A stretch of 64,000 bases of DNA, taken from NCBI GenBank assembly GCA_021324655.1, contig JAJPIP010000099.1, positions 1 to 64,000 on the forward strand, given 5' to 3'. The DNA is from Pseudomonadota bacterium (GTDB taxonomy: Bacteria; Chloroflexota; UBA5177). Under the pieces are notes generated by a model. It was not told the origin of the DNA, searched no databases, and saw nothing but the letters and a program-made list of their open reading frames with translations. Below are positions 1 to 8,333 of this stretch, one piece after another; positions within the stretch are counted from its first letter, which is position 1; the number at the start of each line of letters is the position of its first letter. The position numbers were made by a program, and so were the translations under genes.

Positions 1-570
1 GATGTCGACCGGGACGGCTTTGTCATGGCGGAGGGCGCCGGTGTCCTGCTCCTGGAAGAGTACGAGCAGGCGCGAGCTCGGGGAGCGACCATCCTGGCCG
101 AAGTCGCCGGCTACGGCTCGACCGCCGATGCCACCCACATCACGGAGCCGGCTGAAGGGGGAGAAGGGGCGGCCCGCGCCATGCGGATGGCGCTGGAGGA
201 TGCCGAGATGGCCCCGAGCGACATCAGCTACATCAATGCCCACGGCACATCCACCCTGGTGGGAGACGTAGCGGAAACGCAGGCCATCAAGACCATCTTC
301 GGGGACGAGACGTCGGTGCCCGTCAGCTCGACGAAATCGATGACGGGACACATGGTGGGCGCCGCCGGAGCGGTCGAGGCCATCATCGCGGTCCAGACAC
401 TGACACACAACTTTGTGCCGCCGACGATCAATCTGGATCTTCCGGCGCCCGGCTGTGACCTTGACTACGTGCCGCACGTGGGCCGTTGCCGGCCGCTCGA
501 GGCCGTGATGAGCAACTCCTTCGGCTTCGGTGGCCACAACGTCAGCCTCATCTTCAAGAAGGCGGCGTAG
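1..570 (+). CDS. fabF: 3-oxoacyl-ACP synthase II, C-terminal part
   Basis: This is the C-terminal ~189 residues of a beta-ketoacyl-ACP synthase; the frame is open from the first base, so the gene starts before the window. FabF condenses malonyl-ACP with acyl-ACP in the cytosol during fatty acid elongation. Visible family motifs are NAHGTST with the first catalytic His, [14 protein letters not shown] with the catalytic Lys and second His, and the glycine-rich gating loop [10 protein letters not shown] close to the C-terminus. The active-site Cys lies outside the window. The gene ends in TAG with no strong hairpin after it. The family assignment is secure; FabF rather than a FabB-like paralogue is inferred from the whole C-terminal pattern. 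Confidence 0.93.
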   Translation, partial: DVDRDGFVMAEGAGVLLLEEYEQARARGATILAEVAGYGSTADATHITEPAEGGEGAARAMRMALEDAEMAPSDISYINAHGTSTLVGDVAETQAIKTIFGDETSVPVSSTKSMTGHMVGAAGAVEAIIAVQTLTHNFVPPTINLDLPAPGCDLDYVPHVGRCRPLEAVMSNSFGFGGHNVSLIFKKAA

Positions 571-733
571 ACAGCGTTCCAGCCGGCCCCAGATCATTCC
601 GGCCGCAAGCCACGACGGGGCGGCCTCGATGCCGCGTCGCAGCCGGCCGCGGCTCAACATGACGTGACAATGACGGCAGGCCTGGAGCCGGCTCAGGGCC
701 GGCAGTCAGAGGGCGACGGTCAGTGGCGGCATG

Positions 734-1015
734 TCACGACAGCAGGCGCCGAAGCCAGGACGTCGGGGGTTGCTGCCTCGGGACAGCCGACTTCGCTTCG
801 GCAAGCGCGTCCTCGCGCATGGCGGCCAGAAGCTCTTCCGGGTCCCCGCCGGGCATGCGCTCCAGACGCCCGGAGGCGACCGGGTAGTCCGAGTCTCCCT
901 GCTTCCGGCGCACGCTCCACGTCACCACGTACTTCGGCCACTCGCGCGACTGCTGGAGATCAATCCACAGATCGTCTCCCAGATCCAGCGCTTCGACGTC
1001 CGGTTGCTCGTCCAT
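734..1015 (-). CDS. small hypothetical protein after pepF
   Basis: An acidic-to-neutral protein of about 93 residues that I do not recognise. Its ATG at 1015 overlaps the TGA stop of the upstream peptidase (TGATG), and a GTG one codon earlier would give a four-base overlap, so translational coupling is likely. There is no signal peptide, membrane segment or Cys motif. Trp and charged residues dominate the N-terminal half, and a Pro/Arg-rich tail ends in WLRRLLS. The operon position and coupled start are the main reasons to call it real. A role linked to the peptidase is only a guess. Confidence 0.5.
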   Translation of the reverse strand: MDEQPDVEALDLGDDLWIDLQQSREWPKYVVTWSVRRKQGDSDYPVASGRLERMPGGDPEELLAAMREDALAEAKSAVPRQQPPTSWLRRLLS

Positions 1016-2829
1016 CACCCGGCCACGCCGGCGTCGACCAGCTCCTCGAAGCGATCAATATCCCGCCGCACGATGTCGAGGCTTCTCGTCCAGAAGTCCC
1101 TGGACCGGATGTCGAACCCGAACTCCCCCGCCAGCGCCGCGGCGTTCGCCGTCCCGGTCGAGGAGAGAAGGCGGTCGTAGCGCTCCTGGAACCCCTCCGG
1201 ATCCTGCTGGTAGAGAGCGAAAAGACCGAGGCCGAAGAGCAGGCCAAACATATACGGGAAGTTGTAGAAGGGATATCCGGCGTTGTAGTAGTGCCCTTTG
1301 ACCGCCCACATATACGGATGCAGAGTGCTCTCATCCAGACCATCCCCGTAGGCGTTCTTCTCTGCCTCGAGCATCAACCCGTTCAATTCGTCGATCGACA
1401 GCTCCCGTTTGCGGCGCGCCTCGAAGACCGCTTTCTCGAACTCGAACCGACTCGTGATGTCCACCACGACCTGTGTCGCATTCTGCAAGGCGGCTTCAAG
1501 GATCATCAGTTGCTCGCCGGCGTCGGCATGCCGCAATGCGGCGGATTGCACGATCGTCTCGCAGAAAATGCTGGCTGTCTCCGCCAGGGTCATGGGCGCC
1601 TCGCGCTGAAAGACGCTGCGTGACGCCAGATTGAAGTTGTGGTACGCGTGGCCCAGTTCGTGTGCCAGGGTGCTCATGCTGTCGTACGACGGCGTGAAAT
1701 TGGTGAGCACGCGCGATTCTCCGGGACGAATGCCGATGCAGAAAGCGCCTCCCTGCTTGCCTTCTCGCGGCTCGGCATCAATCCACTGATCGGTGAGCGC
1801 ATGCTCCGCAAAGGAACGGAGTCGAGGCGAATACTGCCCGAACTGATCCAGCATGAAACCCACGGCGTCGTCCCACTCCCAGGCTCGCCGCGTCTCCCCC
1901 AGCGGCGCGAAGATGTCGTACCAGGCCAGCCGGTCCAACCCGAGAGCGCGGGCCTTGGCATGCAAGTACCGGCGGAAGTCGGGAAACGCGTCGCGGGCCG
2001 CGCCCAACATGGCGTCCAGTGTTTCGCGGTCCAGGTCGTTGTTAAACAGAGCGACGTCGAGCCCCGTCGCGAAGCGGCGCCGGCTGTCCAGGGTGTTGGT
2101 CTCGCCCTTGATGCTGTTGAGCGCGGCCGCCAGGGGCAGCGCGACCCGCTTCCAGGCGGCCAGTTCCGCCTCGTAGGCGGCGCGGCGCACGCCGCGGTCA
2201 GGATTCATCGCCAGGTTGCGCACCGCGCTCATGGGCAGGTTCCGGCTCTCGCCGCCGATCTCGATCGTCACCATCAGCTGCGACGTGATATTGCTGTGCA
2301 GACGCGACCACGCGGTTCCCCCGGTGAGGTCGAGCTCCGACGCCAGGTCCTCCTCGGACTGAGGCATGAGGTGCTCGGCGCCGGCGTGCGCGCGCCGCAG
2401 CATGTAGGCATGCTCGCGCGCGAGCGAGGACTGATTGATCAGGGCCTCGACGTCAAGTGAGCCGATCCATGCCGTGAAACGGGTCTGCAGTTGTCCGAAC
2501 CGCACCATGTTCTGCTGCAGCTCGCTCATCACGGCCTGCGCGGCGTCGTCCTTCGAGTTGGTGGCGACAAAGCAATAAATGTAGACAAACAGCGTCTCCA
2601 CACGCTCCAGAAGGTCCGCCATTTGCGACATCGCCGTCTCAAAGCCGTCCACGACGCCTTGATCCACGGTGACCCGGGAGATCCTCTCGATGCCGACACG
2701 ACCAAACAGGTCAGCGAGCTCGCCGATGCCTTCAATCACCGCCGCATATTCAGCGCGGAACTCCGGCGAGTCAAGAGACGGGAAAACGGTACTTACATCC
2801 CAACGCGGCAGTACCTGTACTGCACTCAC
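1015..2829 (-). CDS. pepF: M3 family oligoendopeptidase (PepF-like)
   Basis: A 604-residue M3 zinc metallopeptidase that should cleave short peptides in the cytosol. The zinc motif is HELGH at residues 390-394, followed by the downstream Glu ligand region MTLAETASIFCE. The N-terminal ~200 residues look like the helical lobe of PepF proteins, and the length is typical for the family. GTG at 2829 is chosen as start because GGAGG lies 7 nt upstream. The gene follows the endonuclease/exonuclease/phosphatase gene after 38 nt in the same direction and is coupled to the next small gene, so it probably belongs to a minus-strand operon. Substrate is unknown. Confidence 0.93.
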   Translation of the reverse strand: MSAVQVLPRWDVSTVFPSLDSPEFRAEYAAVIEGIGELADLFGRVGIERISRVTVDQGVVDGFETAMSQMADLLERVETLFVYIYCFVATNSKDDAAQAVMSELQQNMVRFGQLQTRFTAWIGSLDVEALINQSSLAREHAYMLRRAHAGAEHLMPQSEEDLASELDLTGGTAWSRLHSNITSQLMVTIEIGGESRNLPMSAVRNLAMNPDRGVRRAAYEAELAAWKRVALPLAAALNSIKGETNTLDSRRRFATGLDVALFNNDLDRETLDAMLGAARDAFPDFRRYLHAKARALGLDRLAWYDIFAPLGETRRAWEWDDAVGFMLDQFGQYSPRLRSFAEHALTDQWIDAEPREGKQGGAFCIGIRPGESRVLTNFTPSYDSMSTLAHELGHAYHNFNLASRSVFQREAPMTLAETASIFCETIVQSAALRHADAGEQLMILEAALQNATQVVVDITSRFEFEKAVFEARRKRELSIDELNGLMLEAEKNAYGDGLDESTLHPYMWAVKGHYYNAGYPFYNFPYMFGLLFGLGLFALYQQDPEGFQERYDRLLSSTGTANAAALAGEFGFDIRSRDFWTRSLDIVRRDIDRFEELVDAGVAG

Positions 2830-2867
2830 GTCGCATCCTCCATGTTCTGGTTCTTCAGAATATGAGA

Positions 2868-3644
2868 TCAGACCGGGAGGTCCACCACCACGGCGAGGTG
2901 ATCAGACGGATACACTCCGTCGCGCGGGTGGCAGCCGGCGAGCTGAGCCTGGATCGGACCGGGCCCGGCGTGGCGTGCCAGGATGTAGTCGATCCGGCGG
3001 ACCGGGCCGCTACTCGGGTAGGTGTAGCCCGGACCCTCCCCATGCGCCTCATGCCAGCAGTCGGTGAGACTGCCGCGCACCCCCTCGACGTCCTCGGCGC
3101 CGGTGAGGAAGCGTAACGGCAGGGAGGCGGGGAGATCATTCAGATCCCCCATCAAGACGGCGGGCTCCGGCCCGCTGACCTCATCGACAAATCGATGCGC
3201 CTCCTGGGCGTTTTGAAGGCGTGCCCGCGCCGAGAGGGAAAAGTGGGTATTGAACACGTGGATGGGCCGGCCGGCCGCCTCAACGACCGCTCCCAGGACG
3301 ATGCGGTGGTTCTCGTCGTGGCGCTCATGGGGCAGGAGGGTCAGCGGGCAGACCTTCACCTCGGACGGAGGGATCCGCGTCAACAGCGCCAGACCCTCGT
3401 CGACCCGGAAGAGGGGAACATAGACCTGAGCGACCGCGGACGTGGCGTGATAGCCGGTGAGGGCCGCGATCTGGTCGGCCTGGCTCACGCCTCCGGCCTG
3501 CCGAAAATCGCGGCGAGATTCCTGAATCGCCACCACATCGGGATCGTGCCGCGTGATGACATCGGCAATGAGCTGCCGGCGCAGGGGCCATGGTGGCGTG
3601 TAGTTCCAGATGTTGAAGGTCATCACCCGGAGACGTCCGGTCAT
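2868..3644 (-). CDS. endonuclease/exonuclease/phosphatase family protein
   Basis: A 258-residue protein of the EEP fold (DNase I, sphingomyelinase and phosphatase relatives). Motifs in order are TFNIW (metal-site Asn11), AIQE (Glu42), FNTHFS, MGDLND, RIDYI and the terminal SDHLAVVVD with the catalytic His. All expected catalytic residues appear present, so it should be an active Mg-dependent phosphodiesterase or phosphatase. There is no signal peptide, so it is probably cytosolic. Its ATG overlaps the NUDIX stop by four bases. Substrate (nucleic acid, lipid or small phosphoester) cannot be told from sequence. Confidence 0.88.
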   Translation of the reverse strand: MTGRLRVMTFNIWNYTPPWPLRRQLIADVITRHDPDVVAIQESRRDFRQAGGVSQADQIAALTGYHATSAVAQVYVPLFRVDEGLALLTRIPPSEVKVCPLTLLPHERHDENHRIVLGAVVEAAGRPIHVFNTHFSLSARARLQNAQEAHRFVDEVSGPEPAVLMGDLNDLPASLPLRFLTGAEDVEGVRGSLTDCWHEAHGEGPGYTYPSSGPVRRIDYILARHAGPGPIQAQLAGCHPRDGVYPSDHLAVVVDLPV

Positions 3645-4114
3645 CCCGGACGATTGACGATGGCAGACTGAACGATCGGCGCATCACGCGCGCCGGACGC
3701 GACGAGGTCACGCACCGGCATCCAGGTCGCACGGCCCTCGGCGGAGGACCGCAAGATTCCTGAGGTGATCGAGGCGGCAAAGATGACTCGCACGATCCCG
3801 TCCTCACCGGCCCACTCCGGACCGGCGAAGACCCCGATCAAGCGCTCGGGCTCAATCTCGTAGCCGGTCTCTTCCTTCACTTCCCGCACCACCGCCCGTT
3901 CCGGGCGCTCCGCCCACTTGAGATGTCCACCCGGGAGTACCGGTTCGTTCCGAATCGGATCAATCACGACGAGAACATCATCGCGCCGCAGGACCACCGC
4001 CGACGCCGACACAAACGGCGGCATGCGACCCAGGGTGAGAACCGCGGCGGAGCGGGCGAGGAAACGTCCCGCGAGGCGGGAGACCCGGAACTGCCAGGTA
4101 CGCCAGACTCGCAT
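3641..4114 (-). CDS. NUDIX hydrolase
   Basis: A 157-residue NUDIX protein. The Nudix box is complete: Gly63, Glu69, then REVKEETGY at 77-85, matching GX5EX7REUXEEXGU. Such enzymes hydrolyse nucleoside diphosphates linked to another moiety, with Mg bound by the box glutamates. An N-terminal extension of about 33 basic residues (RVWRTWQFRVSRLAGRF) precedes the domain and could be a short amphipathic helix or a misplaced start. The ATG shares its A with the stop of the upstream receiver-like gene (TGATG), and its own stop overlaps the EEP gene. Substrate is unknown. Confidence 0.87.
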   Translation of the reverse strand: MRVWRTWQFRVSRLAGRFLARSAAVLTLGRMPPFVSASAVVLRRDDVLVVIDPIRNEPVLPGGHLKWAERPERAVVREVKEETGYEIEPERLIGVFAGPEWAGEDGIVRVIFAASITSGILRSSAEGRATWMPVRDLVASGARDAPIVQSAIVNRPG

Positions 4115-4443
4115 CAGCCGGCCGACAGGAGGGTCGGAAGCTCCTGAACGAATTTGGATTTGGCCAGCACACGCGTCGCTCCGGCGGCGCGGGCCGCCTT
4201 GCGGCGCTCCGTGTCGAGATGCGGACCGAACGCCACGACGGGCGCCTGGGCGGCAAGGGCCCGGATCGCCTGCAGCACATCCACCCCGGCGTCGAGATCC
4301 ACCAATGCCAGACGGGGTCCCTCGTCGTCCGGGAGTTCGTCGAGGGAGGTGACGTATCGCACGTCTGCGCCGGTATGCCGGGCGACGGCTGCGATGCGCG
4401 ATTGGAAGATGAGATCAGTGACGACGGCTATGACGGCGGGCAC
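4114..4443 (-). CDS. receiver-like (CheY-fold) protein
   Basis: A 109-residue single-domain protein with a receiver-like pattern: alternating hydrophobic strands, an acidic strand end LALVDLDAG (Asp49/Asp51) where the phospho-acceptor would be, and LAKSKF with Lys95 at the usual lysine site. The acidic pair after strand 1 is reduced to Asp10, so phosphorylation is uncertain and it may be a pseudo-receiver. No output domain is attached. It heads the minus-strand operon and is coupled to the NUDIX gene. Divergent transcription from the aminotransferase at 4494 leaves only 50 bp for both promoters. Confidence 0.62.
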   Translation of the reverse strand: MPAVIAVVTDLIFQSRIAAVARHTGADVRYVTSLDELPDDEGPRLALVDLDAGVDVLQAIRALAAQAPVVAFGPHLDTERRKAARAAGATRVLAKSKFVQELPTLLSAG

Positions 4444-4493
4444 GCCATACTCTACCCCGGCGGGCTGATATCCTCCGGTCAGGAGGACGGAGC

Positions 4494-5666
4494 ATGACGG
4501 AAACCGCCACGGGACCGCTTTCGGATGCCGAGGCCGCGAAGTACCGGGACGAGTTCCCGATCTTCGACCACACCATCTACCTCAACAGTTGTTCGCTGGG
4601 ACCACCCAGCCGTCGCGTCCAGAATGCACTCCGCCAGTATGCCGAGGACTGGTCGCAGTACGGCGCGCCGGCCTGGTGGCTGCGGTGGTTGCCGCAGCTC
4701 GAGGCGGCGAAAGAGCGCTTCGCCCGCCTCATCGGCGCCGACGTCGATGAGGTGACCATCAGTCATTCTGTGTCGTCGGCCCTGTCGTCGGTGGCCAGCA
4801 CGTTCGACTACTCCGATCGCTCCGAGGTCGTGTGCGCTGACCTCGACTTTCCCACGATCCCGTACCAGTGGCTTGCCAAGCGACGTGACGGGGTGCGCGT
4901 TCGCTTTGTGTCATCGCCCGACCGTATTGCCGTGCCGGAGGCCGCCTATCAGCAGGCGGTGGGACGGAACACGGCAGCCATTGCCACATCCCACGTCTTC
5001 TACGCGACCGGAGCCATTCAGCCGGTCCGGAGGCTGGCGGAGATCGCGCATGACGCCGGCGCCCGGATCATCGTCGACGGCTATCACGCGGTCGGAGCGA
5101 TTCCCGTCAACGTCAAGGACCTGGATGTCGACTTCTACATCGGCGGCACTCTCAAGTGGCTGCTGGGCGGCCCCGGCCTGACGTTCATCTACGTCCGGCG
5201 TGAGCTGATCGCCGAGCTCCAACCGACCATCTCGGGCTGGTTCGCGTCCGCGGACCAGTTTGCCTTTGACGCGGAGCATCTTGAGTGGCCCGATACCGCC
5301 GATCGTCTCGAATTAGGCACGCCGGCCGTCGCGACCGCGTACGCGGGGGTCGCGGGCATGGACATGATTGTGGAGGCCGAGCCGGGACGGATCCAACAGC
5401 GCATTCAGGCGCTGACCGACGACGTGGTCCGTCGCGCGCAACGGGCGGGCTACGGTGTATTCTCTCCGCTTGACAGCACAGAGCGCGCCGGGATCGTCAT
5501 GCTCGAGGTGAGCCGCCCGCAAGAAACCGTGGCCGCACTCGGACAACGGGGTTTTACCGTCGATTATCGGCCGGGACTCGTCCGTGTGTCGCCGCACTTC
5601 TATAACACCGAATCCGACGTCGCGGCTCTTATGGACGCTCTCGACGACGTCCAGGCATCGCTATAG
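4494..5666 (+). CDS. class V aminotransferase (PLP enzyme)
   Basis: A 390-residue fold-type I PLP enzyme of the cysteine desulfurase, isopenicillin-N epimerase and kynureninase superfamily. The PLP-binding Asp is in IIVDGYHAVG (Asp195, with His198), and the Schiff-base Lys is Lys221 in GGTLKWLLGG. The N-terminal YLNSCSLGPP is typical of class V proteins. There is no obvious persulfide Cys loop near the C-terminus, so a SufS/IscS role is unlikely. An aminotransferase, lyase or epimerase role on a small amino acid is more plausible. The stop region overlaps the convergent gene at 5661 by six bases. Confidence 0.85.
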   Translation: MTETATGPLSDAEAAKYRDEFPIFDHTIYLNSCSLGPPSRRVQNALRQYAEDWSQYGAPAWWLRWLPQLEAAKERFARLIGADVDEVTISHSVSSALSSVASTFDYSDRSEVVCADLDFPTIPYQWLAKRRDGVRVRFVSSPDRIAVPEAAYQQAVGRNTAAIATSHVFYATGAIQPVRRLAEIAHDAGARIIVDGYHAVGAIPVNVKDLDVDFYIGGTLKWLLGGPGLTFIYVRRELIAELQPTISGWFASADQFAFDAEHLEWPDTADRLELGTPAVATAYAGVAGMDMIVEAEPGRIQQRIQALTDDVVRRAQRAGYGVFSPLDSTERAGIVMLEVSRPQETVAALGQRGFTVDYRPGLVRVSPHFYNTESDVAALMDALDDVQASL

Positions 5667-6050
5667 GTCTTCGTCGAGCACGGCGAGCAACCTCTGCAAG
5701 CGAGACAGCGCCGTCTCGGCCGTCTTGCGCCCCGCCTGACGTGTCACCGGGTCGGCACGGCGCGCCCATTCCTCGATGTCCTCCACGCTCACATCGCCCC
5801 ACCGCGCGTCGGCGGTAAGCCTCTGGCGGACACGCGCCGCCGGGCTCTTCTGCCGGCCCCGCGTTTCCTCCGCGGGCGCAGCCACGTCGCCGGCCAGCGC
5901 CAGCACATCGGCGCTGCGCAGGAACGGATTGGACGAGCGTCCACCGTAAGTGCGCAATTGACCGGTTCGCACCAGATCGAGGATGTCGTCAGGAGTGACG
6001 TGGAGAAGATCCGCGGCGTACGCCGCGTCGATGAAAACCGGTGTCGACAC
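5661..6050 (-). CDS. helix-turn-helix (MerR/excisionase-like) protein
   Basis: A 129-residue protein. Residues ~5-55 resemble a helix-turn-helix of the MerR or excisionase type (AAYAADLLHVTPDDILDLVR, then a Gly/Arg wing), and residues ~70-129 form a charged helical region. It is probably a small DNA-binding protein with a dimerisation or partner-binding helix. The gene is divergent from the XRE-family gene, whose -35 box begins two bases beyond this ATG, so the two could cross-regulate. It converges with the aminotransferase gene. The function is inferred from fold-like pattern only. Confidence 0.6.
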   Translation of the reverse strand: MSTPVFIDAAYAADLLHVTPDDILDLVRTGQLRTYGGRSSNPFLRSADVLALAGDVAAPAEETRGRQKSPAARVRQRLTADARWGDVSVEDIEEWARRADPVTRQAGRKTAETALSRLQRLLAVLDEDL

Positions 6051-6051
6051 G

Positions 6052-6080
6052 TTGACGTGCCCCTCGCGGCGACATAGGAT
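6052..6080 (+). promoter_or_regulatory. sigma70-type promoter of XRE-family gene
   Basis: TTGACG (6052-6057) and TAGGAT (6075-6080) are separated by exactly 17 bp, a good -35/-10 fit. Transcription would begin near 6087, giving a ~32-nt leader that contains a long GGAGGGAGG ribosome-binding site before the GTG at 6119. The promoter lies immediately upstream of the divergent gene's start codon. Confidence 0.55.
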
Positions 6081-6118
6081 ATGCGCAGAGCATCACATTA
6101 TAGGAGGGAGGTGCCGGC

Positions 6119-6571
6119 GTGACGGACGAGGACAGAGGGGGCGAGGCGTCGGGCGTTCTGCGCGTGTGGGGCGAAGTCATTCGCCGCTACCGGCAGTGGC
6201 TAGGACTGTCGCGTCGAGACCTCGCCCAGCGGGCGGGCATCTCCGCTGTGTTTCTCGGCGAGGTCGAGCGCGGCCAGAAGGAAGCATCGGTCCATACGCT
6301 CCAGGCCATTGCCTCCGGTCTCAGAATCCCCCTCTCCGAGCTCTACCTGCGGGTCGCAGCCCGTCTCGACGGAGGCATGAAGCCCGAACCCAATGAGCAG
6401 ACGTCTCTACCGCTGGGTGTCCGTGAGGGATCTCCGGACTATCTTGACGGCGTGCCGCGTGTTCTCGACGAGACCGCCTTCGACCTGTACAGGGCTGCCC
6501 GGACGCTCCGCAGCGACCATCAGGTCTCCCTGCTGGTCCTGGCGCAGTCGCTCGCCCGGAGTTCGCGTTAG
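6119..6571 (+). CDS. XRE-family transcriptional regulator
   Basis: A 150-residue protein with a Cro/CI-type helix-turn-helix at about residues 13-68 (LGLSRRDLAQRAGISAVFLG, then EVERGQ and SVHTLQAIASGL), the classic XRE pattern. The C-terminal half lacks a recognised sensor domain and is probably a dimerisation region. GTG at 6119 is used because the leader carries a purine-rich GGAGGGAGG site. The 3' end overlaps the convergent DksA/TraR-like gene by four bases. The regulated genes are unknown; autoregulation is possible. Confidence 0.82.
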   Translation: MTDEDRGGEASGVLRVWGEVIRRYRQWLGLSRRDLAQRAGISAVFLGEVERGQKEASVHTLQAIASGLRIPLSELYLRVAARLDGGMKPEPNEQTSLPLGVREGSPDYLDGVPRVLDETAFDLYRAARTLRSDHQVSLLVLAQSLARSSR

Positions 6572-6954
6572 CGCCGCGCGTTCTCTCGGTCCATCCGGCT
6601 CCGGCACTCGATGCAGTGAAGTGCTTCCGGCATCGCACGCAGGCGCTTCTCCGGGATTGGTTTGCCGCAGCTCTCGCAAACCCCGTATGTCCCGTCTTCG
6701 ATCTTGTGCAGAGCGCTGTTGACGTCCTGCAGTGACTGCTCAAGCGTGGCTTGAACGGTCATGTTCTTCTCACGCTCGAATAGCTCCGACGCCGCGTCGG
6801 CCGGGTGCTGATCGATCGCGTCCGACTCGTCGGCGAGAAACGTATCTCCTCGCACGCCGCCACTGACTATGTTGGCGATCTCCCGCTCCAGGCGCTGTCG
6901 CTCGACGAGGAGAGACTGCTTCATTTCGTCACGAATGTCTTGACTGACCACCAT
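6568..6954 (-). CDS. DksA/TraR family C4 zinc-finger protein
   Basis: A 128-residue protein with a long N-terminal helical region (about 1-80) and a C-terminal four-Cys zinc finger, CESCG...CIEC, typical of the DksA/TraR/YteA family. Such proteins act at the RNA polymerase secondary channel or as small stress regulators. The acidic tip residues of DksA are not clearly conserved, so I do not call it DksA. GGAGG lies 3 nt from the ATG; the GTG codons just after it (6951, 6948) would have better spacing, so the exact start may be 1-2 codons later. Confidence 0.85.
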   Translation of the reverse strand: MVVSQDIRDEMKQSLLVERQRLEREIANIVSGGVRGDTFLADESDAIDQHPADAASELFEREKNMTVQATLEQSLQDVNSALHKIEDGTYGVCESCGKPIPEKRLRAMPEALHCIECRSRMDRENARR

Positions 6955-6997
6955 GGTCCTCCCTCGCGAGCCGTTACCGCGGCGTCGCAGACATGAA

Positions 6998-7023
6998 GAG
7001 AGGCCGGCGTGTCCCGGCCTCTC
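6998..7023 (-). terminator. hairpin terminator after erpA-like gene
   Basis: A perfect 10-bp GC-rich stem (GAGAGGCCGG / CCGGCCTCTC) with a 6-nt loop lies 13 bp beyond the stop of the IscA/ErpA-like gene and 43 bp before the DksA/TraR-like start. The U-tract is weak, so it may be an inefficient terminator or an mRNA 3' stabiliser. Confidence 0.6.
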
Positions 7024-7035
7024 AGGTAAATAGCG

Positions 7036-7395
7036 CTAGTGTCCGCAAGGTCGGGCAGTGCCCGCGTCACTTGCCGACGTGAAAGACTGCCCGCATGCGC
7101 AGTTCGAAATGGCGTTTGGGTTGTGAATGGTGAAGCCGCCGTTCATGAGATCGTCGAGGTAGTCAATCTGGGCGCCCTCAAGGTACTGCGCGCTGAACTC
7201 GTCGATGTACAGCTGGATCCCGTCCTGTGCTTCCACCATGTCGCCGTCCAGCTGAGTGTCCTCAAAACGCATGCCGTACTGGAACCCGGAGCAGCCACCC
7301 GGCGCCACGAACACACGCAGGCCGAGATCGCTAAGCCCTTGCTGGTCCCGCAATGCTTTCAGCTGCACTCGCGCCTGATCCGACAGGCTGATCAT
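7036..7395 (-). CDS. erpA: iron-sulfur cluster insertion protein (ErpA/IscA type)
   Basis: A 119-residue HesB/IscA-fold protein that carries and delivers Fe-S clusters in the cytosol. The three cluster-binding cysteines are visible as GGCSG (Cys35) and the C-terminal CACGQSF pair. A short extension with one more Cys follows. GGAGG sits 7 nt before the ATG. A small palindrome (GCACA-TTT-TGTGC, 7428-7440) upstream might be an operator. The window contains 4Fe-4S clients (uracil-DNA glycosylase, MiaB, the aconitase-like dehydratase). No iscS or iscU is adjacent, so a carrier role is inferred. Confidence 0.88.
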   Translation of the reverse strand: MISLSDQARVQLKALRDQQGLSDLGLRVFVAPGGCSGFQYGMRFEDTQLDGDMVEAQDGIQLYIDEFSAQYLEGAQIDYLDDLMNGGFTIHNPNAISNCACGQSFTSASDAGTARPCGH

Positions 7396-7493
7396 ATGCT
7401 GTCCTCCGCTTTCTGTGGCTCAAATTAGCACATTTTGTGCCCAGCAGGCCACTCGGCCAGGACGATCTGTCAAGTGATGGGGGTGGTGGACCG

Positions 7494-8195
7494 TCACTCA
7501 GCGAATGGCAGTCGGTCAGAGGCGGCCAGTCCGCCGCGGCTACGGCGCGTCAAGAAAAGGGCCGTCGTCGTGGGCGTCGCCGTGGCGGTGCCGGCGGTCG
7601 CCGTGCCGGAGGTCGGCGTGGCGACGGGTGTACCGGTCGCGGTGGTGGTTGCGACCGCTGTTGTGGTGACGGTCGCGGTGGCCGGCGGAGCCGTGGGAAC
7701 AGCCGTTGGTTGTCCAGGGGCGGGGCCAATCGTGGCCGGAATGGTCACCTTGTAGCACGCACCGCCGTTGTTGTCGACGATACTTCCCGCCGCTGTGACC
7801 GTGACTGTCTCGAAGTAGTAGGTCACGCCGGGAAGGACACCGTTGTCCCCGACCGTGCCGGGCAGGTCGTTCTGCGTGACGGTCACGGTGTGCGAGGTTG
7901 TCCCCGGCGTGCTGTCCTCGGTGGCCAGCTCGACGAGACCGGCGCAGGACGTGCCGAAGTAGATCTCCCCCTGACCGGGGATCGTGCTGGTAAACGTCAC
8001 GACAAAGGCGCCGGTCGCAACACCCGGCGGCTCGTCAATCGCCTGGTACAGATATGCCGTGACGGCCGCGGGTCCGTTGCTGCCCGGCGTCCCGGTCGCG
8101 GGCGGTGTGCCCGCCGATGCACCGGCGTGGACCGGACCACGCAGAGCAAAAGACACAATCAGGCCGAATGCCGCCAGAGGGATCAACCACTTCAT
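7494..8195 (-). CDS. secreted Thr/Pro-rich protein
   Basis: A 234-residue exported protein when started at the ATG at 8195, which has GGAG 7 nt upstream. The N-terminus MKWLIPLAAFGLIVSF followed by a VHAGA cleavage-like site is a clear signal peptide. The central ~130 residues look beta-rich, with two Cys (GTSCAGL and GGACYKV) that could form a disulfide. The C-terminal ~60 residues are a mucin-like Ala/Thr/Pro linker. No sortase signal or membrane anchor is visible. I do not recognise the family. In-frame starts further upstream (to 8264) would put the signal peptide internally and were rejected. Confidence 0.65.
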   Translation of the reverse strand: MKWLIPLAAFGLIVSFALRGPVHAGASAGTPPATGTPGSNGPAAVTAYLYQAIDEPPGVATGAFVVTFTSTIPGQGEIYFGTSCAGLVELATEDSTPGTTSHTVTVTQNDLPGTVGDNGVLPGVTYYFETVTVTAAGSIVDNNGGACYKVTIPATIGPAPGQPTAVPTAPPATATVTTTAVATTTATGTPVATPTSGTATAGTATATPTTTALFLTRRSRGGLAASDRLPFAE

Positions 8196-8333
8196 TGCCA
8201 TGCTCCTCTTCACTGTGGGCCCGACAGGCGAGTTGATCGCTGCCTCATACGTTTTCCTCACCATATACCAGGTGACCGGAAAACTCGAGCGCGACGTCCG
8301 GCCCCGCCGGCCTGGACGTGCGGATCGCTAAGA

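Noticed and set aside
7494-7620. Sortase or membrane anchor at the C-terminus of the secreted protein
   Set aside because: No LPXTG and no terminal hydrophobic stretch; only a Thr/Pro/Ala linker and a charged end.
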